From JAJISK01 sp046759865 (lineage in GTDB: Archaea; Thermoplasmatota; Thermoplasmata; RBG-16-68-12; JAJISG01), in the NCBI GenBank assembly GCA_046759865.1, contig JBHIDB010000026.1:1-13923 (forward strand): a stretch of DNA of 13,923 nt, given 5' to 3'. Below, one piece after another: positions 1 through 8,781 of this stretch. The notes beneath the pieces are model-generated. The model made no database searches. It worked only from the letters and a program-made list of their open reading frames with translations, and was not told where the DNA came from. Each line of letters starts with the position of its first letter. Within the stretch, counting starts at the first letter, position 1. The position numbers were made by a program, and so were the translations under genes.

Positions 1-660
1 GAAGAACTCCTTACCGTCATCTACACGCAGCGGGTCGTGCGAGACGCGACGAAGCGGTTTTACAAGGTGAAGCGGCAAGGCCGCCGGCTCCGTCATCAGT
101 GGAAGCAGGGCACCCCCTTCGTGGAGCTTGCCCGTCGGCGCAACTTCCCGCCCATCCTCGTGGCCCTCCTCGTGCTGGGGGAGGAAGGCGTCTCCCGCAA
201 GCGCTTCTGGAAGATGGTCAAGGACTTGGATAGCGTGGAGGACAAGCGGCTCCGGAGGGAACTCCAGGAGGTTAGCGACGAGGACTTGATTTACTCGCCC
301 GCGGGAACCGAGCGCCAGTACCAGCGGGGGGCCTGGGGGGAGACTCGACTCTGGGAGTGGCTCGAAGCGCAGGACGTGCCGTTCCGGAAGGAGGCCGACC
401 TCCGCGACAAGTTCGACAAGACCCCCGACGCCCTCCTCCAAGATCCCTTGGAGTTCGACGGACGACGGATTCAATGGCTCGAGAGCAAGGCCAGCTTCGG
501 CGACCCCTACGAGATTAAGCGTCACGTGCGTCGGCAGCTCAAACCCTACGTCGACCGCTTTGGCGATGGAGTCGTCGTGTACTGGTTCGGGTTCGTGGAC
601 GACGTGGAGCTTCGTCTCCCCGACGGCGTCCTCATTGCGGACGAACGACAGTTCTCATAG
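1..660 (+). CDS. CDIN1/C15orf41-like nuclease (TPD-motif, PD-(D/E)xK fold), 5' partial
   Basis: The frame is open from base 1 with no stop, and the residues before the GTG at 37 (EELLTVIYTQRVV) read as coding, so the gene begins upstream of the window. Counting from base 1, a basic N-terminal helical part, probably an HTH-like module, precedes a nuclease core. The core has GAWGE near residues 111-114 (Glu114), the family TPD motif at 141-143 (Asp143) and an ExK motif in WLESKASFGDP (Glu161, Lys163), followed by VVVYWFGF. The order E...D...ExK is that of PD-(D/E)xK nucleases, and the ESKASFGD and YWFGF blocks match what I recall of human CDIN1, the codanin-1 partner mutated in congenital dyserythropoietic anaemia type I. 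The archaeal substrate is not known to me. It lies 79 bases before aIF1A, which seems to have its own promoter. The family call is strong; biochemical function is inference. Confidence 0.85.
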   Translation, partial: EELLTVIYTQRVVRDATKRFYKVKRQGRRLRHQWKQGTPFVELARRRNFPPILVALLVLGEEGVSRKRFWKMVKDLDSVEDKRLRRELQEVSDEDLIYSPAGTERQYQRGAWGETRLWEWLEAQDVPFRKEADLRDKFDKTPDALLQDPLEFDGRRIQWLESKASFGDPYEIKRHVRRQLKPYVDRFGDGVVVYWFGFVDDVELRLPDGVLIADERQFS

Positions 661-677
661 AGCGTGCTTGCGGGGCC

Positions 678-695
678 ATTATCGGACTCGATAAT
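678..695. promoter_or_regulatory. Perfect 7-bp inverted repeat upstream of aIF1A
   Basis: ATTATCG (678-684) and CGATAAT (689-695) form a perfect inverted repeat around a 4-base spacer, GACT. It lies in the short gap between the CDIN1-like gene and aIF1A, ending 15 bases before the putative TATA box. No T-run follows it, so it does not look like an archaeal terminator. It could be an operator for a dimeric regulator of the aIF1A operon. A chance occurrence in an AT-richer gap cannot be excluded. Confidence 0.35.
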
Positions 696-710
696 AGGCT
701 GGCCAATCCT

Positions 711-718
711 CATATACG
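711..718 (+). promoter_or_regulatory. Putative TATA box for the aIF1A-rio1-KH operon
   Basis: CATATACG stands in a locally AT-richer stretch, with its centre about 25 bases before the TTG at 740. Archaeal transcription normally starts 24-28 bases downstream of the TATA centre, so the transcript would begin at or next to the start codon and be leaderless. Confidence 0.5.
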
Positions 719-739
719 CGGTCTCGCATGGATTAGCCC

Positions 740-1051
740 TTGGCAGAGGAAAAGGGCGAGTACATCCGCAGTCGTCTTCCGAACAAGAAGAAGGGAGAGA
801 TGTTTGGGATCGCGGACCAACTCCTGGGCGCCTCCCACATCAAGGTCGCGTCCGCCGACGGCATCTCCCGACTCGCCCGCATCCCGGGCAAGTTGCGGAA
901 GCGGATGTGGATCCGAGAAGGCGATCTGGTTATCTTGAAGCCCTGGGATTTCCAGCCTGAGAAGGCCGATATCGTCTACCGCTACCTGAAGACGGAGGCG
1001 ACCTACCTCAGCCGGAAGGGCGTAATCCCCGAAAGCGTGGATATCTTCTAA
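740..1051 (+). CDS. Translation initiation factor aIF1A (eIF-1A family)
   Basis: A 103-residue protein of the usual archaeal aIF1A length. It binds the A-site region of the small ribosomal subunit during initiation. The OB-fold signature is clear: a basic N-terminal tail (RSRLPNKKKGE, 11-20), LGASHIKV (29-36), DGISRLARIPGKLRKRMWI (40-58) and GDLVILKPWDFQPEKADIVYRY (61-82), with a short acidic C-terminus. The start is TTG. The in-frame ATG at 728 runs into TAG two codons later, so it is excluded, and the TTG lies where a transcript from the TATA at 711-718 would begin. rio1 follows 17 bases downstream, so the two are probably co-transcribed. Confidence 0.93.
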   Translation: MAEEKGEYIRSRLPNKKKGEMFGIADQLLGASHIKVASADGISRLARIPGKLRKRMWIREGDLVILKPWDFQPEKADIVYRYLKTEATYLSRKGVIPESVDIF

Positions 1052-1068
1052 CGGACGGCGGTCGGAGG

Positions 1069-1827
1069 ATGGAGGAGGGCGCGCTCCGGCTCCTCGAGAC
1101 CCAGGTGGAAACCTGGCGGAAGCGCATCCGGGACGAGGACGAACGGAAAACCTACGACGAAGTCTTCGACCACGCGACCCTGTTCGTCCTCCAGCGGCTC
1201 ATCAGCAGCCGGGTCATCGAGACCTTGGATTACCCCGTGGCCACCGGGAAGGAGGGGAACGTCTTCCGCGCGACGAGTCGGGACGGGGCCCGGGCGGTCA
1301 AGATTTACCGGGTGTCCACCTCCACCTTCCGGGCCCTCTCTCGGTACATCGAGGGGGATCCCCGGTTCCTCCGCGTCGGGGGGAGCCGCCGGAAGCTGAT
1401 CTTCGCGTGGGCGAGCAAGGAATTCAAGAACCTAACGCGCATGCGGCAGTTCCACGTTCGGGTCCCACGGCCCTACGTCGTCCGAGACAACGTCCTTGTG
1501 ATGGGCTACCTCGGAAGCAAGACCCGTCCCGCCCCGGAGCTACGCCACGTCCGCGTGGACGACCCCGAGCGCCTGCTCCACCTTCTCCTCCTGGACCTGA
1601 AGCGAATGCACCGGGCGGGCCTCGTGCACGGCGACCTGAGCGAGTACAACCTCCTCTTCTGGCGGGGTCTCCCCTACGTCATCGACGTGGGCCAGGCGGT
1701 TCCCCTGGCTCACCCCCAGGCGGAGGAGTGGTTCCGCCGGGACATGCGCAACCTAGCGCGCTACCTGCGAAGCCTGGACCTCGATATCGACGCGGAGGAG
1801 CTGGGCCGGAGGGCTCGGGGGTCTTAG
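1069..1827 (+). CDS. rio1: RIO1-type atypical serine protein kinase
   Basis: A 252-residue RIO1 kinase, an ATPase/kinase that acts late in small-subunit maturation in eukaryotes and is conserved in archaea. Visible motifs are the P-loop-like ATGKEGNVF (58-66), the ATP-site lysine in AVKIYR (Lys78), the RIO-specific YIEGDPRF (93-100), FKNLTR (119-124), the catalytic loop HGDLSEYN (187-194; Asp189, Asn194) and the metal-binding VIDVGQAV (204-211; Asp206). All key residues are present. A GGAGG directly abuts the ATG at 1069, which is too close to be an ideal ribosome site, so a slightly later GTG at residue 13 is possible; the kinase domain starts after either. The stop codon is followed at once by the KH gene. 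Confidence 0.95.
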   Translation: MEEGALRLLETQVETWRKRIRDEDERKTYDEVFDHATLFVLQRLISSRVIETLDYPVATGKEGNVFRATSRDGARAVKIYRVSTSTFRALSRYIEGDPRFLRVGGSRRKLIFAWASKEFKNLTRMRQFHVRVPRPYVVRDNVLVMGYLGSKTRPAPELRHVRVDDPERLLHLLLLDLKRMHRAGLVHGDLSEYNLLFWRGLPYVIDVGQAVPLAHPQAEEWFRRDMRNLARYLRSLDLDIDAEELGRRARGS

Positions 1828-2364
1828 ATGCTCTACGCGCGAATTCCCATGGATCGGCTCGGGGTCCTCATCGGGCCCGAGGGCAGGACGAAGAAGGCCC
1901 TCGAGGAGACGACCGGCGTCCGCCTGGAGGTCGATTCCAAGACAGGGGAGGTCACCATCGACGAATCGAAGAGCGAGGACCCTTCTCTGGGCCTGCGCGT
2001 GAAGGAGGTCGTGACGGCCATCGCTCGGGGCTTCTCGGAGGCCCGCGCCCTTCGACTCCTGGAGGACGACACGTACCTGCGACTCTACTCCGTGAAGGAC
2101 TACGCCGACAAGCGCCCGCGGCGGCTGCAGCTCAAGGGGCGCGTCATCGGAGCCCACGGCAGAACCCGTTCCCTGATCGAAGAGCTGACGGGGGCCTACG
2201 TTTCGGTCTACGGCCTCACCGTCTCCCTCATCGGCCGAACCTTTCCATTGGAGGTTGCCTGCCGGGCCGTGGAGATGCTCCTCCGGGGCAGCGAGCACGC
2301 GGCCGTGTACCGCTACCTGGAGGGCATGCGCCCGGCCTTGCGTGAAGAGGAGAAGGCCTTCTAG
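1828..2364 (+). CDS. KH-domain RNA-binding protein, archaeal Pno1/Dim2 homolog
   Basis: A 178-residue protein with two KH modules. The first carries IGPEGRTKK (15-23); the second is LKGRVIGAHGRTRSLIEELTG with the GxxG loop GAHG at 108-111, then ISVYG-like VSVYGLTVSLIG. This is the arrangement of Pno1/Dim2, which binds near the 3' end of small-subunit rRNA and partners the nuclease Nob1 in rRNA 3'-end maturation. The GxxG loop is intact in both domains. The ATG at 1828 directly follows the rio1 TAG (1825-1827), a coupled arrangement that fits the shared role of Rio1 and Pno1 on pre-small subunits. GGAGGG at 1808-1813 is a distant candidate ribosome site. The family call is firm; the exact rRNA target is inferred. 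Confidence 0.92.
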   Translation: MLYARIPMDRLGVLIGPEGRTKKALEETTGVRLEVDSKTGEVTIDESKSEDPSLGLRVKEVVTAIARGFSEARALRLLEDDTYLRLYSVKDYADKRPRRLQLKGRVIGAHGRTRSLIEELTGAYVSVYGLTVSLIGRTFPLEVACRAVEMLLRGSEHAAVYRYLEGMRPALREEEKAF

Positions 2365-2375
2365 GCTCGACTAAG

Positions 2376-2386
2376 CCTTTTTTACC
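2376..2386 (+). promoter_or_regulatory. T-rich element between the KH gene and ppdK
   Basis: The gap of about 50 bases holds a run of six T (2378-2383) in CCTTTTTTACC. It can be read as a T-tract terminator for the aIF1A operon or as a weak TATA-like box for ppdK, whose start lies 33-39 bases downstream. Sequence alone does not decide between these, and both could apply. Confidence 0.35.
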
Positions 2387-2420
2387 GTCCCCATCCATCG
2401 ACTCACCCCCCGGGGTGGCC

Positions 2421-5059
<2,639 letters not shown>

Positions 5060-5063
<4 letters not shown>

Positions 5064-5869
5064 TCGACATCGTCGCCCAGACGGTGTTCCAAGCCGTCCC
5101 CGTCGTTCTGGTCCTCATTTTCCTCGCCTTCCTCCCGCCGATCATCTTCGTCGTCTGGTTCCGCAACACGGAGCGGTACGAGAGGGAGCCTTGGAAACAG
5201 GTGTTCCGGGCCTTCATCTGGGGCGCATTCATCGGGGTCATCGTCGCCATCATCCTGAGCTTCATCCTGGCCGCCATCCTCCTTGAAGCCGGGACCTTTC
5301 TCCTGCGGCACGTCCACGTCGGCTTGGTCGAGGCCCTGGACGCCCAGGTCAACCTCAGCCTCCTGATCCTACTCGTAGTCGTGGCCCCGGTCACGGAGGA
5401 GTTCGCGAAGGGGCTGGGGGTATTCCGCGTCCGGAGGCACATCAACGAGGTCGAGGACGGCGTCGTTTACGGCGCCGCCGCTGGGCTTGGTTTCGCCGCG
5501 ACGGAGAACGTGGCCTACGGGGCCCTCGCCTTCGCCGCGGGGGGGCTGGGCGCCTCCCTGGCCCTCATCGGCTTGCGGAGCTTCTCCTCCGCCCTCCTCC
5601 ACGCGGCGGCGACGGGGACCTTTGGGTACGGGGTCGCCGCGAGCAAGCTCGTTCCCGGCAAGACCCTGCTCCCGTTCTACCTCCTCGCCGTCCTCATGCA
5701 CGGGACCTTCAACCTCTTCGCCGGGCTGGGCGAACTCTTCGTCCAAGACATAGGCATCGCGGCCGCCGCCTTCGGGCTCGTCGTGGCCGTGGCCCTGGCC
5801 CTCATCGCCATCAGCCTCACCCGTTCCACCATTGCGCGATACGACCGTCCCGCTCGGCCGCCGGCGTAG
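5060..5869 (+). CDS. PrsW-family intramembrane metalloprotease-like membrane protein
   Basis: A 269-residue, strongly hydrophobic protein with roughly seven to eight predicted membrane segments. The PrsW-family motifs appear in order: APVTEEFAK (Glu113, Glu114, Lys117), FAATENVAYG (Glu149, Asn150), ALLHAAATGTFGYG (His181) and LMHGTFN (His214, Asn218). The glutamates and histidines are the presumed zinc-binding and catalytic set. Bacterial PrsW cleaves the anti-sigma factor RsiW; archaea lack that partner, so the substrate is unknown. The start is GTG at 5060, overlapping the ppdK stop as GTGA. The longer frame from 4958 lies within ppdK and adds an Arg/Pro-rich stretch unlike the family. Co-transcription with ppdK is likely, but a functional link is not shown. 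Confidence 0.88.
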
Positions 5870-5877
5870 GGGATGTC

Positions 5878-6534
5878 ATGGGGTGGGTGGAGGCCCCCGG
5901 CGAGAAAATTCGGGTCGGCAAAATCCTGGGCCTCGTCCGCAACTATCGCGCTCACGCCGAGGAGAGCGGAACGGAGCCGCCGACGGAGCCGGTCTTCTTC
6001 CTGAAGCCCCCCACGGCCCTCCTACCCAGCGGGGGGCGCCTCGCCGTCCCCCCGGACGCGGGAGTCGTGGAGGCGGAGGCGGAGTTGGCCCTCGTCATCG
6101 GGACCAAGACGAAATCGGTCGAGGCCGCCCGGGCGGACCGAGTCATCCTGGGATATTGCGCCTTCTTAGACATCACGGCCCGGGCGTTGCAGCGACGGGC
6201 CATGGCGGAGGGGCTCCCCTGGACGTTGGCGAAAGGGATGGACGGATTTGCTCCCATCTCTCCCCTCCGGCCCAAGGAGGAAGTCAGGGACCCCCACAAC
6301 CTGGAGATCCGATTGGCCGTGAACGGGGAGGTGCGACAGAGGGGCTCCACGGCGGAGATGGTCCATCGAATCCCGGACATCGTGGCCGCCATCTCGGCGC
6401 ACTTCACCCTCGAACGCGGCGATGTCATCGCGACGGGGACGCCGGCTGGCGTTCCGCGCGTTGAACCGGGTGACAATCTTGAGCTCCGCATCCCCAACGT
6501 GGGGCACCTCGTCGTGACGGTCGAGGAGGGCTGA
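5878..6534 (+). CDS. Fumarylacetoacetate hydrolase (FAH/FAHD1-like) family protein
   Basis: A 218-residue single-domain FAH-fold enzyme, the size of FAHD1/YcgM-type acylpyruvases. It shows LGLVRNYRAHAEE (17-29), VFFLKPPTALLP (39-50), the metal-binding EAEAELALVIG (Glu67, Glu69), GYCAFLDITARALQ with Asp98, LAKGMDGFAPISP (Lys119, Asp122) and the C-terminal GDVIATGTPAGV. The metal ligands appear intact. Family members hydrolyse acylpyruvates, decarboxylate oxaloacetate or hydrate 2-oxo-pentenoates, and the substrate cannot be assigned from motifs. Oxaloacetate or acylpyruvate chemistry would suit a neighbour of ppdK, but that is inference. The ATG is 8 bases after the PrsW stop, which suggests a three-gene transcript. 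Confidence 0.88.
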   Translation: MGWVEAPGEKIRVGKILGLVRNYRAHAEESGTEPPTEPVFFLKPPTALLPSGGRLAVPPDAGVVEAEAELALVIGTKTKSVEAARADRVILGYCAFLDITARALQRRAMAEGLPWTLAKGMDGFAPISPLRPKEEVRDPHNLEIRLAVNGEVRQRGSTAEMVHRIPDIVAAISAHFTLERGDVIATGTPAGVPRVEPGDNLELRIPNVGHLVVTVEEG

Positions 6535-6547
6535 CCCCCCTTCCCGT

Positions 6548-6664
6548 CTACCGCTCAATCTCGAGAAGGTCGAGGCAGTCGAAGCAGTAGCCCTGCCTGC
6601 GGTCGTTCGGGAGGAGAATAAGCTTGGCTCCGCATCGGCGACAGTAACCGACACGGTCCTCCAC
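6548..6664 (-). CDS. Small two-CxxC zinc-ribbon protein (38 residues)
   Basis: A short minus-strand frame in the gap between the FAH gene and tmk. From the GTG at 6664 it encodes 38 residues with two CxxC knuckles, YCRRCG (Cys8, Cys11) and YCFDC (Cys27, Cys30), spaced as in a zinc ribbon, and ends with an acidic tail (LDLLEIER). The frame is also open and protein-like for 18 codons upstream (LRRDARRFEDV), to a TGA at 6719-6721, but it has no ATG, GTG or TTG there; a non-standard start such as the CTG in that stretch is possible. A weak TATA-like CATTTGAG lies at 6695-6702. Small zinc-finger proteins of this kind are common and mostly uncharacterised in archaea; roles in nucleic-acid or protein binding are guesses. 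It ends 13 bases from the convergent FAH stop. Confidence 0.6.
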   Translation of the reverse strand: MEDRVGYCRRCGAKLILLPNDRRQGYCFDCLDLLEIER

Positions 6665-6725
6665 ATCTTCGAACCGCCTGGCATCCCGACGCAGCTCAAA
6701 TGCGATGGCTCGGCCCCCTCAAAAC

Positions 6726-6744
6726 CTCCCGGCTGCAGCGGGAG
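6726..6744. repeat. 6-bp inverted repeat between the zinc-ribbon gene and tmk
   Basis: CTCCCG (6726-6731) and CGGGAG (6739-6744) are perfect inverted arms around a 7-base loop that contains CTGCAG. On the minus strand the hairpin is followed by GGTTTTG, a weak terminator-like run. It could block antisense readthrough or be an operator. The function is unknown and chance is possible at this GC content. Confidence 0.25.
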
Positions 6745-6753
6745 AACCGTGCG

Positions 6754-6761
6754 TTATATTA
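6754..6761. promoter_or_regulatory. AT-rich TATA-like element upstream of tmk and the zinc-ribbon gene
   Basis: TTATATTA is one of the most AT-rich octamers in the window and nearly symmetrical, so it could position polymerase in either direction. On the plus strand it would start a tmk transcript with a leader of about 44 bases; on the minus strand it would start a zinc-ribbon transcript near 6732 with a leader of about 68 bases. Neither is proven. Confidence 0.35.
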
Positions 6762-6797
6762 AGGTTTTCAATGGAGGATTCGGCTCCCTCCGGCCCC

Positions 6798-6805
6798 TTT
6801 ATTTG
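6798..6805 (+). promoter_or_regulatory. Putative TATA box for tmk
   Basis: TTTATTTG is centred about 25 bases before the GTG at 6827. This is the spacing expected if transcription starts at the start codon (leaderless mRNA), and it supports the GTG as the true start. Confidence 0.5.
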
Positions 6806-6826
6806 ACACGCCCTCTTGGAACCGTC

Positions 6827-7426
6827 GTGGCCCTCTTTGTAACCCTCGAGGGCATCGATGGGGCGGGGAAGAGCACCCTAGCGAGGCGCCTCGCCGATCG
6901 CCTGGGGGACCGGGGCTTCGACGTAGTCCGGACCAAGGAACCGACAGACTCCTGGTTGGGGGAGACCGTGCGACACGCTGTGGAGGAAGACGAAGATCCT
7001 CGGGTTCAGGCGCTCCTCTTCCTCGCCGACCGAGGCCTCCACACGGGAGAAATCGAGGCGTGGCTGGCAGAGGGTCGCGTCGTGCTCTGCGACCGCTATC
7101 ACGACTCCACGCTGGCCTACCAGGGGGTCGCCTTGGAGGGGAAGGTTGACGATCCCGGTGACTGGTTGGAGCAGGCCTCAAGCTTCATCGCCCTCGAACC
7201 CGACCTCACCCTGCTCCTCCTCATCGACCCGGCCGAGGGACTGGCTCGAATCGCTGCCACCCGGACGAGAAGTCCCTTCGAGCGGGTCCCCTTCCTGACG
7301 AAGGTCCAAGAGGTGTACAAAGAGATGGCGCGCCAATCCCGTTTCGTGAAACTCGATGCGAACCTTTCCCCGGACGAACTGACCGAGACCGCGACGACGG
7401 CCGTCCTCCAGCGGCTTCAGGCCTGA
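6827..7426 (+). CDS. tmk: Thymidylate kinase (dTMP kinase)
   Basis: It phosphorylates dTMP to dTDP with ATP for DNA synthesis. The protein has 199 residues, within the usual family length. Motifs are the P-loop FVTLEGIDGAGKST (4-17), EPT (38-40) for dTMP binding, LFLADRG (64-70), the DRY motif in CDRYHDSTLAYQG (88-100) and an Arg-rich lid region (ATRTRSPFERV, 144-154). The GTG at 6827 is chosen because homologs begin just before the P-loop strand and because a TATA-like box lies 25 bases upstream. The longer frame from the GTG at 6749 would add 26 residues spanning both TATA-like elements. It appears to be a single-gene unit followed by a T-rich hairpin. Confidence 0.95.
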   Translation: MALFVTLEGIDGAGKSTLARRLADRLGDRGFDVVRTKEPTDSWLGETVRHAVEEDEDPRVQALLFLADRGLHTGEIEAWLAEGRVVLCDRYHDSTLAYQGVALEGKVDDPGDWLEQASSFIALEPDLTLLLLIDPAEGLARIAATRTRSPFERVPFLTKVQEVYKEMARQSRFVKLDANLSPDELTETATTAVLQRLQA

Positions 7427-7566
7427 TTGTTTCCGTTCCCATTTTTCGCAATCAGCATGGCGCGGGCGAAAACCCTGCCGAGCTCCAGGTCCCCCCGGTC
7501 CAATTGGATGAGGAAGGCCCGGGCGTAGACCTGTTTGAGTCTGGGAGGATTGACGCTCACTATCAC
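7417..7566 (-). CDS. Doubtful small ORF, 49 residues, unrecognised
   Basis: A minus-strand frame from GTG (7566; a second GTG is at 7560) to TGA (7417-7419), overlapping the last bases of tmk. It reads VIVSVNPPRLKQVYARAFL at the start, continues with a charged helical part (DRGDLELGRVFARAML) and ends in an Asn/Gly-rich tail. The middle uses G/C-ending codons as the real genes do, and the frame stays open and protein-like further upstream without a normal start. Against it: no TATA box or clear ribosome site, and the overlap with tmk and a terminator-like element. I recognise no family. It may be a real small gene, the remnant of a longer one, or chance. Confidence 0.3.
   Translation of the reverse strand: MIVSVNPPRLKQVYARAFLIQLDRGDLELGRVFARAMLIAKNGNGNNQA
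7424..7454 (+). terminator. Possible tmk terminator: inverted repeat with T-tracts
   Basis: TGATTG (7424-7429), which includes the tmk stop codon, pairs with CAATCA (7449-7454). The intervening loop contains TTT runs and a T5 tract (7442-7446). Archaeal termination relies mainly on T-tracts in the non-template strand, so the T-rich stretch is the more convincing part. Confidence 0.4.
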
Positions 7567-7634
7567 GGTCTCGCGAAGGCGGCTTCTTGAGTCTGTCGCC
7601 GTGAGAATCCGGGCTGATTCCAGAGGCGAGGCCC

Positions 7635-7642
7635 CTTTATCC
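7635..7642 (+). promoter_or_regulatory. Putative TATA box for the DUF357 gene
   Basis: CTTTATCC is centred about 24-25 bases before the ATG at 7663, again the spacing of a leaderless transcript. The rest of the gap from 7455 to 7634 shows only the doubtful minus-strand ORF. Confidence 0.5.
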
Positions 7643-7662
7643 GTGAGGAAGGATGGCGGTTC

Positions 7663-7911
7663 ATGGGTGCGGACCTAAAGGAAAAGCTGGAAAGCGACCT
7701 GGAGGTGACAAGCAGGGCGCTGGAGCGGGTGGAAGTCATCGCCCCGGCACAGTCGTACGTCCGGAAGATCGCTGAGGATTTCCTGGGAATGGCACGAGCC
7801 TATTACGAGGACGCCACGCACTTCTGGGCTGAGGGCCGCCCTGTTGACGCGGGGGCGCGCCTAGGGGTCCTGGACGGCGGGGGCGACGACCGGCTGTTCA
7901 CCCTCCTCTGA
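7663..7911 (+). CDS. DUF357 family protein, apparently internally shortened
   Basis: An 82-residue, mostly helical protein. MARAYYEDATHFWAEGRPV followed by DAGARLGVLD and DDRLFTLL matches the C-terminal half of archaeal DUF357 proteins, whose function is unknown. As I recall the family, a helix of about 15 residues ending in a YAxGWL-like block lies between the 'HF..G..V' part and 'DAGARLG'; here the two are joined directly and in frame. The protein is therefore either a genuine short variant or carries a deletion; the frame, start (ATG 25 bases after a TATA-like box) and end all look sound. Its stop codon directly abuts the stop of the convergent pantoate kinase gene. Confidence 0.7.
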   Translation: MGADLKEKLESDLEVTSRALERVEVIAPAQSYVRKIAEDFLGMARAYYEDATHFWAEGRPVDAGARLGVLDGGGDDRLFTLL

Positions 7912-8781
7912 TTAGAGGACCCGAGCGCCTCGGTTGTCCACGCCGACCACGTAAACGTCACCCACCTCGGCCAAGGCCTCCCGCAACCGTTCCGTCTTCC
8001 CGATGGCGAATACGGAGTTGCCGAGAAAGACCATAGAAGCCTGTCCGTAGAGGCTTGCCTGCATTACCGCCGCCTGGATCTCCGACGTCGCCAATAACGT
8101 CTGGCGAGCGAAGAGCCAGGAGAGACGAAAGAAGCTCTCGAGGTCTCGGCGGGGGAGGAAGCGGGTAACCATCCGCTCCCCCACTCCATCCACGCTACTG
8201 CGCACCATGGGGTTGTCCAAGACCGCCTTCGTGTACGTCGGGGTGCCGAGCACCCCCAAGACGACTTCCGCCTCCAAGGGAACGCGATGGACAAGGCCGT
8301 GGGGTGGGGCGCCGGGCTTCTCGCGAATATCGAGGCCGCCTAATGCCTGGGGGTAGACGTCCCCTAGACCCGTCTGCGCCTCGACCTCGGCGCGGTGGGC
8401 GAAGCCGATGACCTCGTCGCGGCCCCGGGGCTCCCCCAGTGCTTCGTTCAGGGCGAGGAGGGTGCTGAAGGCCCCCGCCCCGCTCATTCCGAAACCCTGG
8501 CCCACGGGGAGCTGGACCTCCGAGTCCACGCGGACCTCGAGGGGTTCCTGCAAGTACAGTCCCACGGCCCGCTCCGTCGTCTCCGCCGGTTCCGCGCCGC
8601 CGTTGAGGCGAACTGTGACCTTCGTCTTCGCGGCATCGCTGGTCCGGACCCGCGTTCGGACCCCTCGGGTGAGGTTGAGACCCGCCCCCCGCGAACCGGC
8701 CCGCATCGGGTCCTCGTGGGGGCACATCTGGAAGAAGGCCGTGAGATGCCCGGGACAGAAGGCCCTACCCTCTGAGCCCAT
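7912..8781 (-). CDS. Pantoate kinase (archaeal PoK, GHMP superfamily)
   Basis: It phosphorylates pantoate to 4-phosphopantoate, the archaeal alternative to bacterial PanC/PanK chemistry on the way to CoA. The protein has 289 residues, the normal size. It opens with AFCPGHLTAFF (7-17), then EDPMRAGSRGAG (23-34), the GHMP ATP loop LPVGQGFGMSGAG (91-103) and TGLGDVYPQALGG (137-149) with the conserved Asp141. The C-terminal GHMP region is present. The ATG at 8781 lies inside the end of coaBC, a 17-base overlap that indicates translational coupling. The partner phosphopantothenate synthetase (COG1701 type) is not in this window. Confidence 0.93.
   Translation of the reverse strand: MGSEGRAFCPGHLTAFFQMCPHEDPMRAGSRGAGLNLTRGVRTRVRTSDAAKTKVTVRLNGGAEPAETTERAVGLYLQEPLEVRVDSEVQLPVGQGFGMSGAGAFSTLLALNEALGEPRGRDEVIGFAHRAEVEAQTGLGDVYPQALGGLDIREKPGAPPHGLVHRVPLEAEVVLGVLGTPTYTKAVLDNPMVRSSVDGVGERMVTRFLPRRDLESFFRLSWLFARQTLLATSEIQAAVMQASLYGQASMVFLGNSVFAIGKTERLREALAEVGDVYVVGVDNRGARVL

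Noticed and set aside
1407..2345. A 312-codon plus-strand frame across rio1 and the KH gene
   Set aside because: Its translation is Arg/Pro/Gly-rich low-complexity sequence typical of off-frame reading in GC-rich DNA, and it overlaps two well-recognised genes.
6749..6826. GTG at 6749 as the tmk start
   Set aside because: It would add 26 residues before the P-loop strand that homologs lack and would span two TATA-like elements.
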